Source: Utricularia gibba | Taxonomy: Eukaryota; Streptophyta; Magnoliopsida; Lamiales; Lentibulariaceae | NCBI GenBank assembly: GCA_002189035.1 | Contig: CM007990.1 | Location: forward strand, 4,650,001 to 4,714,000 | Direction of reading: 5' to 3' | DNA length: 64,000 bases | Shown here: positions 22,334-34,804 of the stretch, in pieces | Position numbering within the stretch: the first letter of the stretch is position 1 | How the letters are laid out: every line of letters starts with the position of its first letter | Made by a program: the position numbers and the translations under genes | Notes under the pieces: model-generated | Seen by the model: the letters and a program-made list of their open reading frames with translations, nothing else | Told to the model about the DNA's origin: nothing | The model's database searches: none

Positions 22334-25300
22334 ATGGAGGTCAAGGAGTCTCCAATTACGGATCTTAGAGGAAATGGTGGCGGAACCTCTTTTGGAGCTC
22401 GATTCGTGCATTTTTGCAAGGTTCCTTTTTGTTTTCTTCGATTAATTGATCTATCAAGCGGGGTGGTGACTTCTTTTACCCCATTCAATTTTTACAATTG
22501 CAGTTCTGGATTTGCATTTGAGTTTTGGAATTTTCCCGAAATTTCATTAGATAATATTTGTATCTGGGTCTTGGTATCATTGACAGAATGATCTGTCGTT
22601 AGAGGACAGCGAAATTGGGGAGCAGACGCTGAAGCTGTTAGAGGAATTAAAAGGTTTATTGGTTGCTAATGCATCCGTTTCAGGAACAGGGACGGTAGGT
22701 GCATTAAAGCTGTTTTTCCCCTTCCCAGCGTTATTTTTTTTGTAAAATTTTGTTCCTGATGACTGTTTTTTATTCTCCCTTGCCCTCGTATCAGCTAGAC
22801 GAAGTGGAAAGGTACTGGTTTGCATGTGTTCTTTACGTGGTGAAACGGCTAAATGAGAATGATGGCCCCAGCAAGAAGGGCCTTACATTATGTCAGATCC
22901 TGAGAACAGCGAAACTCAAGTACACAATTTCTTTCTTTTTTTTTTTCAGTTTCTTGTACTTGTGATCGCATGCTACTCAGGGATCAGCTGGATTTGTTTT
23001 TCTCTACGCAGTGTTACTGATTTTTACAAAGAACTCGGGCAGTTTCTTATCAAGGTTGGCCCAACTGTTGCTAGCTTTTATGGAAGGGATTGGGAGAAGA
23101 GACTCAAGGTATTTGATTTGAGATTGTCTCAATGTCCACAGTTTGAACGAATAATTTATCCCAATTTCTCTTTCAGGCAAAGGAATCACAGACTAACTTC
23201 GTCCACATGATTCTTTTGAGCCAGTAAGCAACTCTTTTTTTCGTTTCTCAGTGCTGTTTATTAATGATTTGTTACTTCTTCTGCTCTTAAATCAGTTCTC
23301 GTTGACTACCTTTCCAGGAAGTATGAACATGCGTATGGAGATTTGTTTTTGCGTTCTGATTCTACCATAAGAACAGACTATTACCGTTTCGGATGGTTGC
23401 TGTTTCTGGCACTTCGTGGACACGTTTTTCACCTTTGCAAGGACTTGGTAACATGTACCCATGGCCTAATCTCCGTTTTGGTTAGTGTATTTGTTCAGCA
23501 TCCACTTGCTCCAGTGTAGAAGAAATACCAAGACGATTAAATACCCATTGCTTTTTCATGCACATTGTTACAGGCAATACTTCTTATACATGCCCCCGAT
23601 TCCCTTAGAAACTTCAATGTGAAAGATTGTGAACACATTGGTATATATTCTTTCTCTTGGTAGTCAATAGTATTCGCAATATTACTTTTTTACAGTTTGT
23701 TTTTCTGCTAACTTTGCCATTTTCGTTGCAGTAATGAATAGTGACAAGGCTGACCTGATTGCATCTCTTTGTAATATGTACGAAACCTCAGAGGATGAGC
23801 TAAGAAAAACCATGGAAAAAGCAAACAGCTTGCTAGCTCATATTCTGAAGAAAGAGGCTCGCTTGGCTTCTGATCATGTGCCACATAACTTGGAAAATAT
23901 GGTCACAGGTATATGTTCTTTTGAAAATATTTTTAGGGAGTCTACCCAGCAATCTTAAAATTATGCCTGCTGCTGTTTTTCTTTTCTTTTAGATGGCTTG
24001 GTCTACTTTGAGGATTTGTTGGATGAGGCTTCTATTTCATCGTCTTTAAGTTTACTGGAGAAGGATTATGAAGTTATGATTCAGAATGACTGGGAATTGG
24101 ATGAGAGGATTTTCATAAGTGAGAAAGAGAGTTTTCTCGGTTCCGGCTCCTTATCTGCTGAACCTGTAGTTACAAATGACAATGAAACTAAGGTTCAATG
24201 TTAATTCTCTACTATTCTTTTATGATATAGAGCTTTTGCACTGCCTGTAGTAACTGTCTTTTATCTTCTACTTCAGAGAAAGATGGAAGCTATCTACTCT
24301 CCAGTGAAGACAGCTGTGAAGCCACAATTATCATATCTTTCTCCTGTCAGGCATTCAAAAGGAATGACAGTCATTGGGCAATCCAAGGTGTTAGCTACGC
24401 CTGTCAGCACCACCATGACAACTGCAAAATGGCTAAGAACAGTGGTGGCTCCACTTCCTCCTAAACCGTCAACTGGGTTGGAGGGATTCCTATCATCATG
24501 TAACCGAGATGTTACATCTGATGTCACCAGAAGGGCTCAAGTAATACTTGAGACCATTTTTCCTAGTAGTATTCCAGGGCAAAAACCAAGCCTGATGGAT
24601 AACAGATGGGCAGAACAACGTAAAATAGAAGCAACTAAACTTTACTACAAGGTGCTGGAAGCAATATGTACAGCAGAGTCGCAGATTCTGCATGCAAACA
24701 ATCTGACTTCTTTGCTGACTAATGAGAGGTTTCATAGATGCATGCTAGCATGTTCTGCAGAACTTGTTCTTGCAACACATAAAACAGTAACAATGTTATT
24801 TCCATCTGTCTTGGAGAAAACTGGAATAACAGCGTTTGATATGAGCAAGGTGATAGAGAGTTTCATCAGGCATGAAGAAAGTTTGCCCAGGGAACTTCGA
24901 AGGCATTTAAATGCTTTGGAAGAGCGGCTGTTGGAGAGCATGGTTTGGGAAAAGGGATCTTCAATGTACAATTCCTTGATCGTGGCTAGACCAGCGCTAT
25001 CTGCTGAAATAAGTCGTCTTGGTTTGTTAGCTGAACCAATGCCTTCCTTAGATGAAATTGCTATGCTTACAGGAACTCAGGCTGGGGCTGTGCCTCTTCT
25101 TCAGCCACATCTAAAGCATGAGGAAAATGGAAGTGGTAAGGATCTGTTTAATGTGTTTATTTGGTGTCAATGACATATTTGGAACGACTGAAAATTTGAT
25201 GGGATTATGTTTATCTGCACCATTTATGTACTTGAGCTAATTCTCTCAGGCCAGGATATAGATATTCAATCTCCAAAAAGAATGCGCATTGAACAGAGAA

Positions 25301-26948
25301 GCATATTGGTAGACAGGAATTCCTTCACTTCACCGGTGAAGGATAGGCAGTTGGCCCCTTGTAGCCTGAAGTCTAAATTCCCCCTCATGTCTTACTGTCC
25401 GTCTTTGCAAGGTAACTCCACCTCAGTACAGTAAGTGCTTAAGATCTTATTCTAACCTAATGCAAGTAATTTTTTCGCCCAGTCCTACTAGACCGAATCC
25501 AGGTGGTGCAGGGGAAACTTGTGCTGATACAGCAGTCAATGTGTTTTTTGGCAAGGTATAAGGCACGCCGTATAATTCTCCAATGCTTATGACAGAGTGC
25601 AGCCTAGTCTTTGGGTGTTGAACTTGTTCAGTGTGCTGACTTCCCTCATTTCCCACGTGTTCACATATTCTATCCTTTCTGTCAACCTATTAGATTGCGA
25701 AGTTAGCTGCGGTCAGAATTAACAGCATGGTGGAAAGGCTACAGCTCTCAGCACAGATAAAAGAGTCTGTCTTTTGCCTTTTCCAAAAGCTCCTTGCTCA
25801 TCGCACAAGTCTGTTCTTTAACCGACACATTGATCAGATAATTCTCTGTTGCTTCTATGGAGTTGCCAAGGTCCATTCCGTAGTCCCCTAATAGTTTCCT
25901 GCAAGTGTTTCATTGTTTTCTCTTTCTCTGACATTGAGTATATTTTTGCAGATTTTCCAGTTTAAACTCACTTTCAAAGAAATAATCTGCGATTATAGAA
26001 AGCAGGCTCCTTGCAAACCACAAGTTTTTCGTAGTGTCTACATTGACTCGGCAGCTGCTTGTCACGAAGGGGTACACTCTCTAATTGTATAAACAGTTTT
26101 GTTGTATGAGATGGTTATGGAGTTTTAGTTCCTTGATTTATTTTGACAGAAAAGCGGCCCACATCATGTTGATATTATCACATTCTACAATGAGGTATTT
26201 ATTCCTGTTGTCAAGCCTCTTCTGGTTGAGCTTGCTCCAGGTGGCTCCCCACAAAGCAGCAGTACTGGTGCTGCTGCTGGTATGAAGAATCATTTTGATG
26301 GTTAGTTCTCCTTCTGTATGAAACTGAGTTCATTCCATCAATCTTCCTGAAAATGATTGAACTCTCACTATCACTGCATTCCAGACCGAGGTGTTCTTCC
26401 AGCATCACCAAAAGCGTCCAAGTTTCCAACTCTCCCAGACATGTCTCCCAAGAAAGTTTCTTCTGTACACAACGTCTACGTCTCACCGTTGCGTTCTTCA
26501 AAGGTTTGCTTCTACATTCATTTGAACTGTGATACTCTTGGGCATTTCCTAATGAACCGTAGAAGAACCTGAATGTGGAATGATGGGATTTTCACTTGCC
26601 CTACTGCAGAAGGAGGCACTAATTTCACACAGCTCCAAAAGCTTCTATGCTTGCGTTGGAGAAAGCACTCGTGCTTTCCAGAGCCCTTCAAAGGATCTCA
26701 ACGCCATCAACAACCGCTTGAATGGGTATGACACCTGCTGGCTGCGGATTTCTGCTGCAAATATGAACTGAACAAGTCTTTGTTTGTGTGCGTTTCACAG
26801 AACCCTGAAGCGCAGGGGAGCACTCAATTTCGATGAAGTTGATGCTGGCTTGGTGACAGACTCTGTAGTCGCTACCACCCTCCAAAACGGAGGAGCTTCC
26901 TCTACACCTCCAGTGGCGATCATGAAATCAGAGCAACCTGATTCTTGA
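22334..26948 (+). CDS. RBR1: Retinoblastoma-related protein
   Basis: Pocket protein that holds E2F/DP factors and blocks entry into S phase until phosphorylated by CDK-cyclin D. Eighteen exons: 22334-22420, 22587-22694, 22795-22919, 23012-23108, 23177-23223, 23318-23480, 23574-23640, 23732-23908, 23993-24192, 24277-25135, 25250-25411, 25467-25555, 25694-25870, 25952-26071, 26150-26300, 26385-26503, 26610-26725, 26801-26948. Phases all agree and give 1003 residues, the family length. The N-terminal RB_N domain contains [19 protein letters not shown]. Pocket A runs from about [20 protein letters not shown], followed by a spacer with SPKRMRIEQ. Pocket B contains [14 protein letters not shown] and [18 protein letters not shown]. 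The C-terminus has Ser-Pro sites ([20 protein letters not shown]) and [20 protein letters not shown]. Exon 15 could also end at 26279. The upstream E2F-type sites fit feedback control. Confidence 0.95.
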
Positions 26949-27267
26949 TTCTTGGAGCTGTAGTGGTTGTATGTACATATATTTATATATACATAACCTG
27001 TTTCAGGGATGGTAATAGATCGGAACTTTCTATTTTTGTGTTCTAGCAAATTCCCTGTTGCCGTGCCCTAATTGGGCGGCGGCCCATTTGCCGGTGGATC
27101 GAAGCTATATGAAATGGGTAAAGTGAGCCCTTGGTTTTAACGCCTGCCCGGTAAAATTTCGGTTGATTTCCTGTCCTTCCAATTTCCATTGTTGAAGCTT
27201 TTGACTTCCGTGATAACACTTCAGGGGGTGCGATAAGCGATCCTATTGGAAGAATCAACCGGCGAAA
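26949..27267. other. Short spacer between RBR and NEF1
   Basis: Holds the RBR 3' UTR and the NEF1 promoter/leader in 319 bases on the same strand. No separate feature seen. Confidence 0.5.
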
Positions 27268-30200
27268 ATGTTGCCGGAGCTTCAGCCGCCCGCGTTTCGC
27301 CACTACATCTCATCCTCTGTTAGCTCGCCTTCTTTTCCTACCTCCTCCGGCACTCGCGGCGACCAAAACCCTAACCTCAGCCCCAGTTCATCCTTCCATT
27401 ATGCCAGAACCTCCGGGGCCAGCGGTGGAAGCAACCGCCGCGCAAGCGCATCTAAGAAGAATGCTCGGTTGGCTTCTTCTTCGTTCGGGCATAATGCGCG
27501 AATCGCCATCGCGCTTGTGCCGTCGGCTGCTTTTCTTCTTGATCTCGGCGGCACACCGGTGGTCGCCACGCTTGTTTTCGGGCTGATGGTGGCCTACGTA
27601 ATCGATTATCTGAGTTTTAAATTCGGTTCATTTTTGGCTGTTTGGTTTACGCTTATCGCGGCGCAGATTGCCTTCTTCTTCAGCTCTTCCCATTTTTACT
27701 CCTTCAACTACGTTTCTCTTAGCATCCTCGCTTACCTGACTTGCTCATTTACGAACTTCTTGATTGGTGTTTGGGTTTCTATTCAGTTCAAATGGCTGCA
27801 GATCGAGTATCCCACTATCGTGGTTGCTCTTGAACGCCTGTTATTCGCCTGTGTTCCTCTTATGGCATCGGCAGTTTTCACATGGGCCACTGTGTCCGCA
27901 GTTGGGATGATGAATGCGGGGTATTATCTCATGGTATTTAACTGCATCTTTTACTGGCTTTACTCAATTCCTCGCGTGTCTTCATTCAAGTCGAAGCAGG
28001 ATTTGGACTACCATGGAGCTCAAGTTCCTGAAGATAGTTTTATTCTTGGACACTTGGAGAGTTGTTTCCACACGTTGAATCTCTTGTTCTGTCCTTTGAT
28101 GTTTCACGTCGCCTCACACTATTTGGTTATGTTTTCTTCTAGCGCTGGCATTAGCGATTTGTTTCTTCTTTTTTTCATTCCTTTCCTCCTCCAACTTTAT
28201 GCTTCAACAAGGGGGCGTTGTGGTGGGTCACTAAAAGTGAGAGCAAGTTGCGGAGCATTCAGTTTGTAAATGGAGCTATTGCACTGACCATTGTCGTTAT
28301 ATGCTTAGAGGTTCGGGTGGTTTTCCTATCATTTGGGAGGTATATTCACGTTCCACCCCCTCTGAGTTATATGCTTGTGACAATCACTATGCTTGGGAGT
28401 GCTGCTGCGGCTGGTGCCTATGCTGTCGGCCTAGTTTCCGATGCAGTTAGCTCGCAAATATTTACTGTTCTGGCCATGATAGCCAGTGCTTCTGGAGCGA
28501 TTGTCGTGGGGATTCATGTTGTCGTATGTACTTCTCCTTGATGTCTATCGTGAAACTTATTGCTTGTCCTGTTATGTAACACACTACTGCTTGTTGCATG
28601 GATATGATCATCTCTCTCCTAATTTGATGTGTTATCCGTTTAGTGTTTCGTAATCTGGTGATAGAAACATGGTCTTTTCTCTTGCAGTTCCTTCCAGTTC
28701 CACTGGCGGCTGGATACCACTTGGCGCGTTTCCTCACAAAGAAAAATATATGGTCGTACTTTACATTTGTTGTGCTCGGAAGTCTCCTGGTGACTTGGTT
28801 TGTTGTTAAGAACTATTGGGATCTTAACATTTGGATAGCAGGAATGCCCTTGAAGTCCTTTTGTAAGCTTATTGTTGGGAATGTGACTCTGGCGCTGATG
28901 ATTCCTGGGGTAGCTGTTTTTCCAGCAAAATTCCGTTTCTTGAGTGAAGCTGGCTTGATAAGCCATGCTTTATTGTTATGCTACATTGAGAATAGTTTCT
29001 TCAACTATTCAACTTACTACTATTATGGGATTGATGAAGATGTGATGTACCCTACCTATATGGTTATTTTCACTACGTTTTTGGGGTTGACCATCGTGCA
29101 TAGACTCTCTGTGGACCAAAGAATTGGACAAAAGGCTGTTTGGGTTCTCATCTGCCTCTACTCCTCTAAGATATCTCTGCTTTTTATGGCTTCAAAGACT
29201 GTGATATGGGTGACCGTGGTTCTTCTGTTGGCAGTGTCTCCACCATTCCTGCTTTATAAGTACTACTGAATACTGCTTCTATTGTTTTCTTGTTAAAGGC
29301 TCTTTGCTTTGAAACTCATCCGATTCATTATCCTGCAGGGACAAGTCTAAACTAGTTTCGAAGATGAAACCATGGCAGGGTTGTGCCCATGCGGGTGTCG
29401 TTGCTTTCTCTGTCTTATTCTGTCGTGAAACTGTATTTGAAGCCCTTCAGTGGTGGAATGGGAGGCCTCCGTCAGATGGTTTGGTTTTAGGCTCTTGCAT
29501 CCTTCTCATGGCACTGGCTTGCATACCGATCATTGCTTTGCACTTTCCAAATGCCATGGTAACAATATTTAATTCCCATTTTCTCTGTAAATGCTTTTTC
29601 TCTATCTATATCTGCATTTTTTTCCCATAAGCACTCAGTGCGCCTTGGATTCATAATACCTGAAAACTTTCATTTTAATTCGCAGACTGCAAAAAGATAC
29701 TTGGTTTTGGCTATAGCAACTGGTATTCTGTTCATCTTGATGCAGCCTCCTGTGCCATTTTCATGGACTTATCATTCTGACCTCATTAAGTCCTCGCATC
29801 ATTTAGCAGACGACATTTCAATATATGGTTTCATGGCACTGAAGCCTACATGGCCTTCATGGTTACTTATCACAGCAGTCTTGCTCACTCTTGCTGCTGT
29901 CACGTCCATAATCCCTATTAGCTACATTGTGGAACTGAGAACACTTTATGCAGTTTCTGTGGGCGTTGCTCTTGGGATTTACATAGCTGCAGAATATTTT
30001 CTTCAGGCAGCAGTTCTTCATGCCCTTATTGTTGTGACCATGGTGTGCACTTCTGTGTTTGTCGTGTTTACACATATACCATCGGCCTCTAGCACTAAGC
30101 TTCTTCCTTGGGTATTCGCCTTAATTGTGGCTCTCTTTCCAGTCACATATTTGTTGGAAGGGCAGGTTAGGATCAGTAAGAGTATCTTTGGCGATGGTGA

Positions 30201-30927
30201 AATTAATGACATATCAGAAGAAGACAGCAAGATAGCGACATTACTGGCTGTTGAGGGTGCTAGGACATCTCTTCTTGGTCTGTATGCAGCCATATTTATG
30301 TTAATAGCACTTGAGATAAAATTTGAGCTTGCTTCACTTATGCGGGAAAAGATTTCCGGGAGCGGAGGACTCCGATCGAACCAGCTAGGGCAGACCACTT
30401 CTGTCAATGCTCCACCGAAATTAAGATTTCTGAAGCAACGCAGGGCTGCCATGATGCCAGCATTCACCATTAAAAGAATTGCCGCAGAGGGGGCATGGAT
30501 GCCTGCCGTCGGTAACGTGTCCACCATCATGTGCTTTGCTATATGCTTGATCTTGAATGTGAATCTGACGGGGGGCTCAAACCGTGCCATATTCTTCATA
30601 GCACCTATTCTGTTGCTTCTCAACCAGGACTCAGATTTTTTTGCTGGTTTTGGTGATAAGCAGCGATACTTCCCTGTCACTGTTGCAATATCTGGCTATT
30701 TTATCGTGACAGCATTATACAACATATGGGAGGAAGTCTGGCATGGAAACCCAAGCTGGGGTGTCGAGATTGGAGGACCAGACTGGATTTTCATGGTAAA
30801 GAATGTGGCCCTCCTTATTCTCACCCTTCCCGGTCACATCCTTTTCAACCAGTTCGTCTGGAGCCGCACGAAGAAAGCCGATGCTAGGCCCCTGATTACC
30901 ATACCCTCAATTTACCCTGTGTCATAA
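27268..30927 (+). CDS. NEF1: NO EXINE FORMATION 1-like membrane protein (one-base frameshift in exon 1)
   Basis: Exons 27268-28523, 28688-29259, 29339-29558, 29686-30927; about 1096 residues after restoring one base, near the Arabidopsis length. A Ser-rich, arginine-containing N-terminus of about 70 residues (possible plastid targeting) precedes many hydrophobic segments spread over the whole protein. Recognisable blocks include LGGTPVVATLVFGLMVAYVI, KWLQIEYPTIVVALERLLFA, GYYLMVFNCIFYWLYSIPR, GIDEDVMYPTYMVIFTTFLG and LLLNQDSDFFAGFGDKQRYF. NEF1 is needed for plastid integrity and for normal primexine and exine of the pollen wall in Arabidopsis; the molecular activity is unknown. The frame breaks at GGGGG 28211-28215. 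A sixth G gives YASTRGALWWVTKSESKLRS, so exon 1 runs on to 28523. Confidence 0.9.
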
Positions 30928-32116
30928 TGTCGGACATCTTAAAGATCAAGATTTTGGGTCTGCTCGGAGTTATCTACTCCTTGGCTCAGTACATGATCTC
31001 TAGGCAACAGCATCTCGCAGGGTTGAGGTACATTTAAGGCTGACTGGAGTAGAACATAATACCCATGTACCATATAGTTGATGGATGATGCTGCCTGAGT
31101 TTGCGGTGTAACTTATCTTCACATGATGCAGTGTAGCTCCCTAGCCCCTTGATAAGTTCTCTTCTGTAATCTACTGGCGGTTTTGAAAAAATGAGGATTC
31201 TTGACTACATGCTCTGGTTTCCATATTTTCAAGCAAGATTTGAACCTCTATGTCGATGATTGCGTACTCGTTTCCCAGTTTCATTCATTTTTCTTTACAT
31301 GCATTAGAAAGACGACCCTTTTAGTCAAGGTGTAGCATTACTGATAAACCTTGGAGCACAGGAGCATCTAGAGACGGCGGAGGGGCACAACTCGATCTCC
31401 GCCGGCGCCTTCTGCAGGGTGGTGACTCCAGTTTGCTTGGCACGTGCAAAATGCATGACCTCCCCTTCCGTCTTTTCAAGAATATTCACCATTTTTTATT
31501 TTTAAATTATGAAAGTAAGAAAAATTCACATCACTTTTTCCTTTCTTCTTCGTATTTTCCATAAAAATTATTTTTAAAAAGCGATTCAGAACTTTGAAGC
31601 ATCAATTTCCTTTTATGTTCTATTTTTAATTTAATTTTTGAAATTTGTAAAAATTATATTTCTATTTTTTTTTTTTACAGACATTTACATTCATATGAGA
31701 TATTTTGTGTGAAACTGTGTGCTCAATCTGCGGGATGGATTCAGGCCCACCGTTTTTTTTTTTTTTTTTTTTTTTTGCATGTGAGCCCAGCTCAGATTCT
31801 GTAATCTTTCCCCATGTCTGCTGCCTCCGCCGGAGAGTGTAGAAGACTGCCAGCACTGATATAAAGTCCACGAACTGAACCAATTTTTGTGCATCGTTGT
31901 TTCTCAGCGAGATCACGGATTGGTGACCACCGTATATCTTGTATCATCTTCAGGTAAAAGTTTCGTCTTCTGTGAGATTAAATGCTGTGTGGCTCGAGAT
32001 GACAACATAGCATTTGGAAATCCGATCGGGAAATTGTATGTCTAGGGTGCAGCATTGTCTCTGGATCTAACCTTTTGTTGCTTTCGGTTCGTGAATTGCA
32101 GTTTGAGTTCGCTGTA
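30928..32116. other. Spacer between NEF1 and CYP51
   Basis: NEF1 3' UTR (about the first 300 bases), an AT-rich middle with a 24-T tract, then the CYP51 leader. No other coding region recognised. Confidence 0.5.
31753..31776 (+). repeat. Poly-T tract, 24 bases
   Basis: An uninterrupted run of 24 T directly after CCACCG. It could be a processed A-tail end on the minus strand or simple slippage; no gene copy is visible next to it. Confidence 0.8.
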
Positions 32117-33779
32117 ATGCAAGAGGCGGAGTCGTATACTAAAATTCTGAATGTTGGACTTCTTTTGGTGGCTACATTTTTGGCCGCCAAACTGATTTCC
32201 ACATTGCTATTCCCTAGATCTAAAAAACGGTTGCCGCCGACTGTGAAAGCCTGGCCGCTTTTGGGGGTTTGTTCCGGTTCTTGAAAGGACCAGTGGTGAT
32301 GCTGCGGGAGGAGTACCCTAAGCTTGGTGGCGTATTCACTGTGAAACTTCTCAATAAGAACATCACCTTCTTGATTGGCCCAGAGGTTTCAGCTCATTTT
32401 TTCAAAGCCCCTGAGTCTGATCTCAGCCAGCAGGAGGTTTACCAATACAGTGTGCCAACTTTTGGGCCTGGAGTGGTGTTTGATGTGGACTACAGCATTC
32501 GTCAGGAACAATTCAGGTTTTTCACTGAGGCGTTAAGGGTTAATAAGCTCAAGGGTTATGTAGAGCAGATGGTTATGGAAGCTGAGGTACTATTCTTTGT
32601 AGTGTGCTCTCCCCTGTTCCATATGTTATTTGATTACAACATGTCTTTAGATTTTGATCTGTTTGCATGATTACTAAGATCCAAATCTGAGTATAACTTT
32701 TGAAATATTGATAATTGGTTCTTAATTCACATTTACTGGAGTGTAAGTAAATTCATCAACTGTGTTTGCTTGATCCATCAGGATTACTTTTCCAAATGGG
32801 GTGACAGTGGTGAAGTGGATCTCAAGTATGAATTGGAGCATCTAATCATACTGACAGCCAGCAGATGCTTGTTGGGTGAAGAGGTCCGCAACAATCTATT
32901 TGAAGATGTCTCGGCTCTCTTCCATGACCTTGATAATGGGATGCTTCCAATCAGTGTCGTTCTCCCTAAGCTTCCAATCCCTGCACATCGTTGTCGTGAT
33001 CAAGCTCGCAACAAACTTGCTCAGATATTTGCTAACATCATAGCAGCTCGCAAACAAGCTGGTGAAGCTAAGAATGATTTGCTGCAGTGCTTCATCGACT
33101 CCAAGTACAAAAATGGACGATCTACCACGGAGGAAGAGGTCACGGGTCTACTGATTGCTGCTCTCTTTGCTGGCCAGCACACAAGCTCAATCACTTCCAC
33201 ATGGACAGGGGCATACCTACTCTCCAACCCAAAGTTCATGTCAGCTGTGTTGGAGGAGCAAAAGATGGTGATCCAGAAGCATGGAAATGGTATTGATTAT
33301 GACGTTTTATCGGAGATGGAAGTCCTCTATCGGTGTGTAAAAGAAGCGTTGAGACTTCACCCACCGCTTATAATGCTAATGAGAAACTCCAACACTGAGT
33401 TCAGTGTGACAACAAGGGAGGGAGTGGAATATGACATACCAAAGGGCCACATTGTGGCAACCTCCCCGCTTTTGCCAATCGACTCTCATACATCTACAAA
33501 GACCCTGATACCTATGATCCTGATCGGTTTGCCCCGAATAGAGATGAAGACAAGGCAGCTGGAGCCTTCTCCTTTATATCCTTCGGTGGAGGTAGGCATG
33601 GGTGCCTTGGGGAGCCATTTGCTTATCTGCAGATAAAAGCAATATGGAGCCATCTACTGAGGAACTTCGAGATGGAGCTCATTTCACCTTTCCCAGAAAT
33701 AGACTGGAATGCTATGGTCGTTGGTGTGAAGGGGAAGGTGATGGTGCGGTACAGACGCAAAAAGCTTGGCCTCAACTGA
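32117..33779 (+). CDS. CYP51G1: Obtusifoliol/sterol 14-alpha-demethylase, cytochrome P450 CYP51G (two one-base frameshifts)
   Basis: ER-bound P450 that removes the 14-alpha-methyl group of obtusifoliol in sterol synthesis. Exons 32117-32586 and 32782-33779; 489 residues after restoring two bases, the usual length. N-terminal anchor: ILNVGLLLVATFLAAKLIST. The B-C region YQYSVPTFGPGVVFDVDY, the I-helix LLIAALFAGQHTSSITSTW, the K-helix EALR and the heme loop FGGGRHGCLGEPFAY with the cysteine ligand (codons about 33586-33630) are all present. The end is RYRRKKLGLN. Break 1: GGGGG at 32263-32267, where a sixth G gives PLLGGLFRFLKGP. Break 2: CCCCG at 33464-33468, where one more G gives TSPAFANRLSYIYKDPDTYD. 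The rest is intact, so sequencing error is likelier than gene death in this essential pathway. Confidence 0.92.
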
Positions 33780-34004
33780 ACGAGGTGCGTCCAATAAAAA
33801 AAAAATGTTTGGTAGGCATCCCTGAAGGTTGGTTTCATTTCTGCTTCCTTTGATTTGTTTCTTGTTATTCAAAACGGTATTCAGGTACCTCTTTATCTCT
33901 TCTTTGCAACATCACAGTGAGCAGTTAATTTTACTAAGCTCCCCCCATTTTTTAACCAAAATAGAAACATTGGAAATCGGTAGTTACCTTTAAGTAATCA
34001 ACAG
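33780..34004. other. CYP51 3' flank
   Basis: Short 3' UTR stretch before the orphan coding remnant. Nothing else recognised. Confidence 0.4.
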
Positions 34005-34282
34005 AGAGGCCCTTCTGGGGCTTTGGACACTATTTATCAAGCAGAGCCTTCCACGGCGGCTGATGCTGCTTTCATTGAAGCGACCGCAGAAATGGCCGCC
34101 CGCGAGTCGGTTGATGGTTATCTGCCTTCTTTGAATTCGGAGTGATTCCTCAGGATGAAGCTGGTGCTTTTTCCGTGGATCCTCTTGAACAGGTCATGTA
34201 CGAGCTTCGTTAGTGTTCCAGGAGATTTGATTATTCCTGGAGGCCTCCGATTGGTGAAATGCGCTTTGACTTCTTGGTGTAG
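34005..34282 (+). pseudogene. Orphan coding remnant of unknown family
   Basis: After an acceptor-like CAACAG, a clear coding stretch reads RGPSGALDTIYQAEPSTAAD and on to DGYLPSLNSE, then meets TGA at 34143. One missing G there would continue as VIPQDEAGAFSVDPLEQVMY and ELR to a TAG at 34211. The same frame then goes on as CSRRFDYSWRPPIGEMRFDF LV and a final stop at 34280. The codon use and composition look genuine, but no start or upstream exons are visible between CYP51 and this place. I do not recognise the family. It could be the last exon of a lost or translocated gene with two interruptions, one of them the same kind of missing G seen elsewhere. Confidence 0.45.
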
Positions 34283-34804
34283 AGAGGGGTGGATGCACTT
34301 AGCTGCTTGCTAGGGAGATGGTTGAGCCTCTATGCTTTCGACACTTTCAATGCTTCCCTTGTATTTTCTTGGGAGATGAGATGGATTTTTCTATGTTGAG
34401 TGTTAGTCCAGTTGAGAGGAATGCCACAAGTAGGTTAGACTTGAGAATCAGAACAAAAATTCCAGCACTGGCTTGAGACTCGTGTTTTTCTGCCCAAAAG
34501 TACAGTCAAGTTCCTGAGAAGAGAGGGGGCAAAATGGAGGATACTACAAAATTTGCCAAGGGGTAAAAATATGACTGGAAATCCTCCTCCATACACTACA
34601 GCACATTTTGCTGTAAGCTCATGAACTCTATACAGACCAGACACAATACAACTCCTTCAAGGTGTCCAAAACTTTGGAGATCGTCCATGTTGCTGGCTCC
34701 TTGTCAGCTTCGATGCTTGAATATACACAGTAACGAAGGGTCAGATAGATTACCAGGTCATGTTCAGTACAACAATAAGGTTAGTGAACCAGGGAGGCAG
34801 CAGC
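34283..34804. other. 3' flank of MEI2-like gene
   Basis: Lies between the orphan remnant and the MEI2-like stop codon; expected to contain the MEI2-like 3' UTR on the minus strand. No other feature recognised. Confidence 0.45.
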
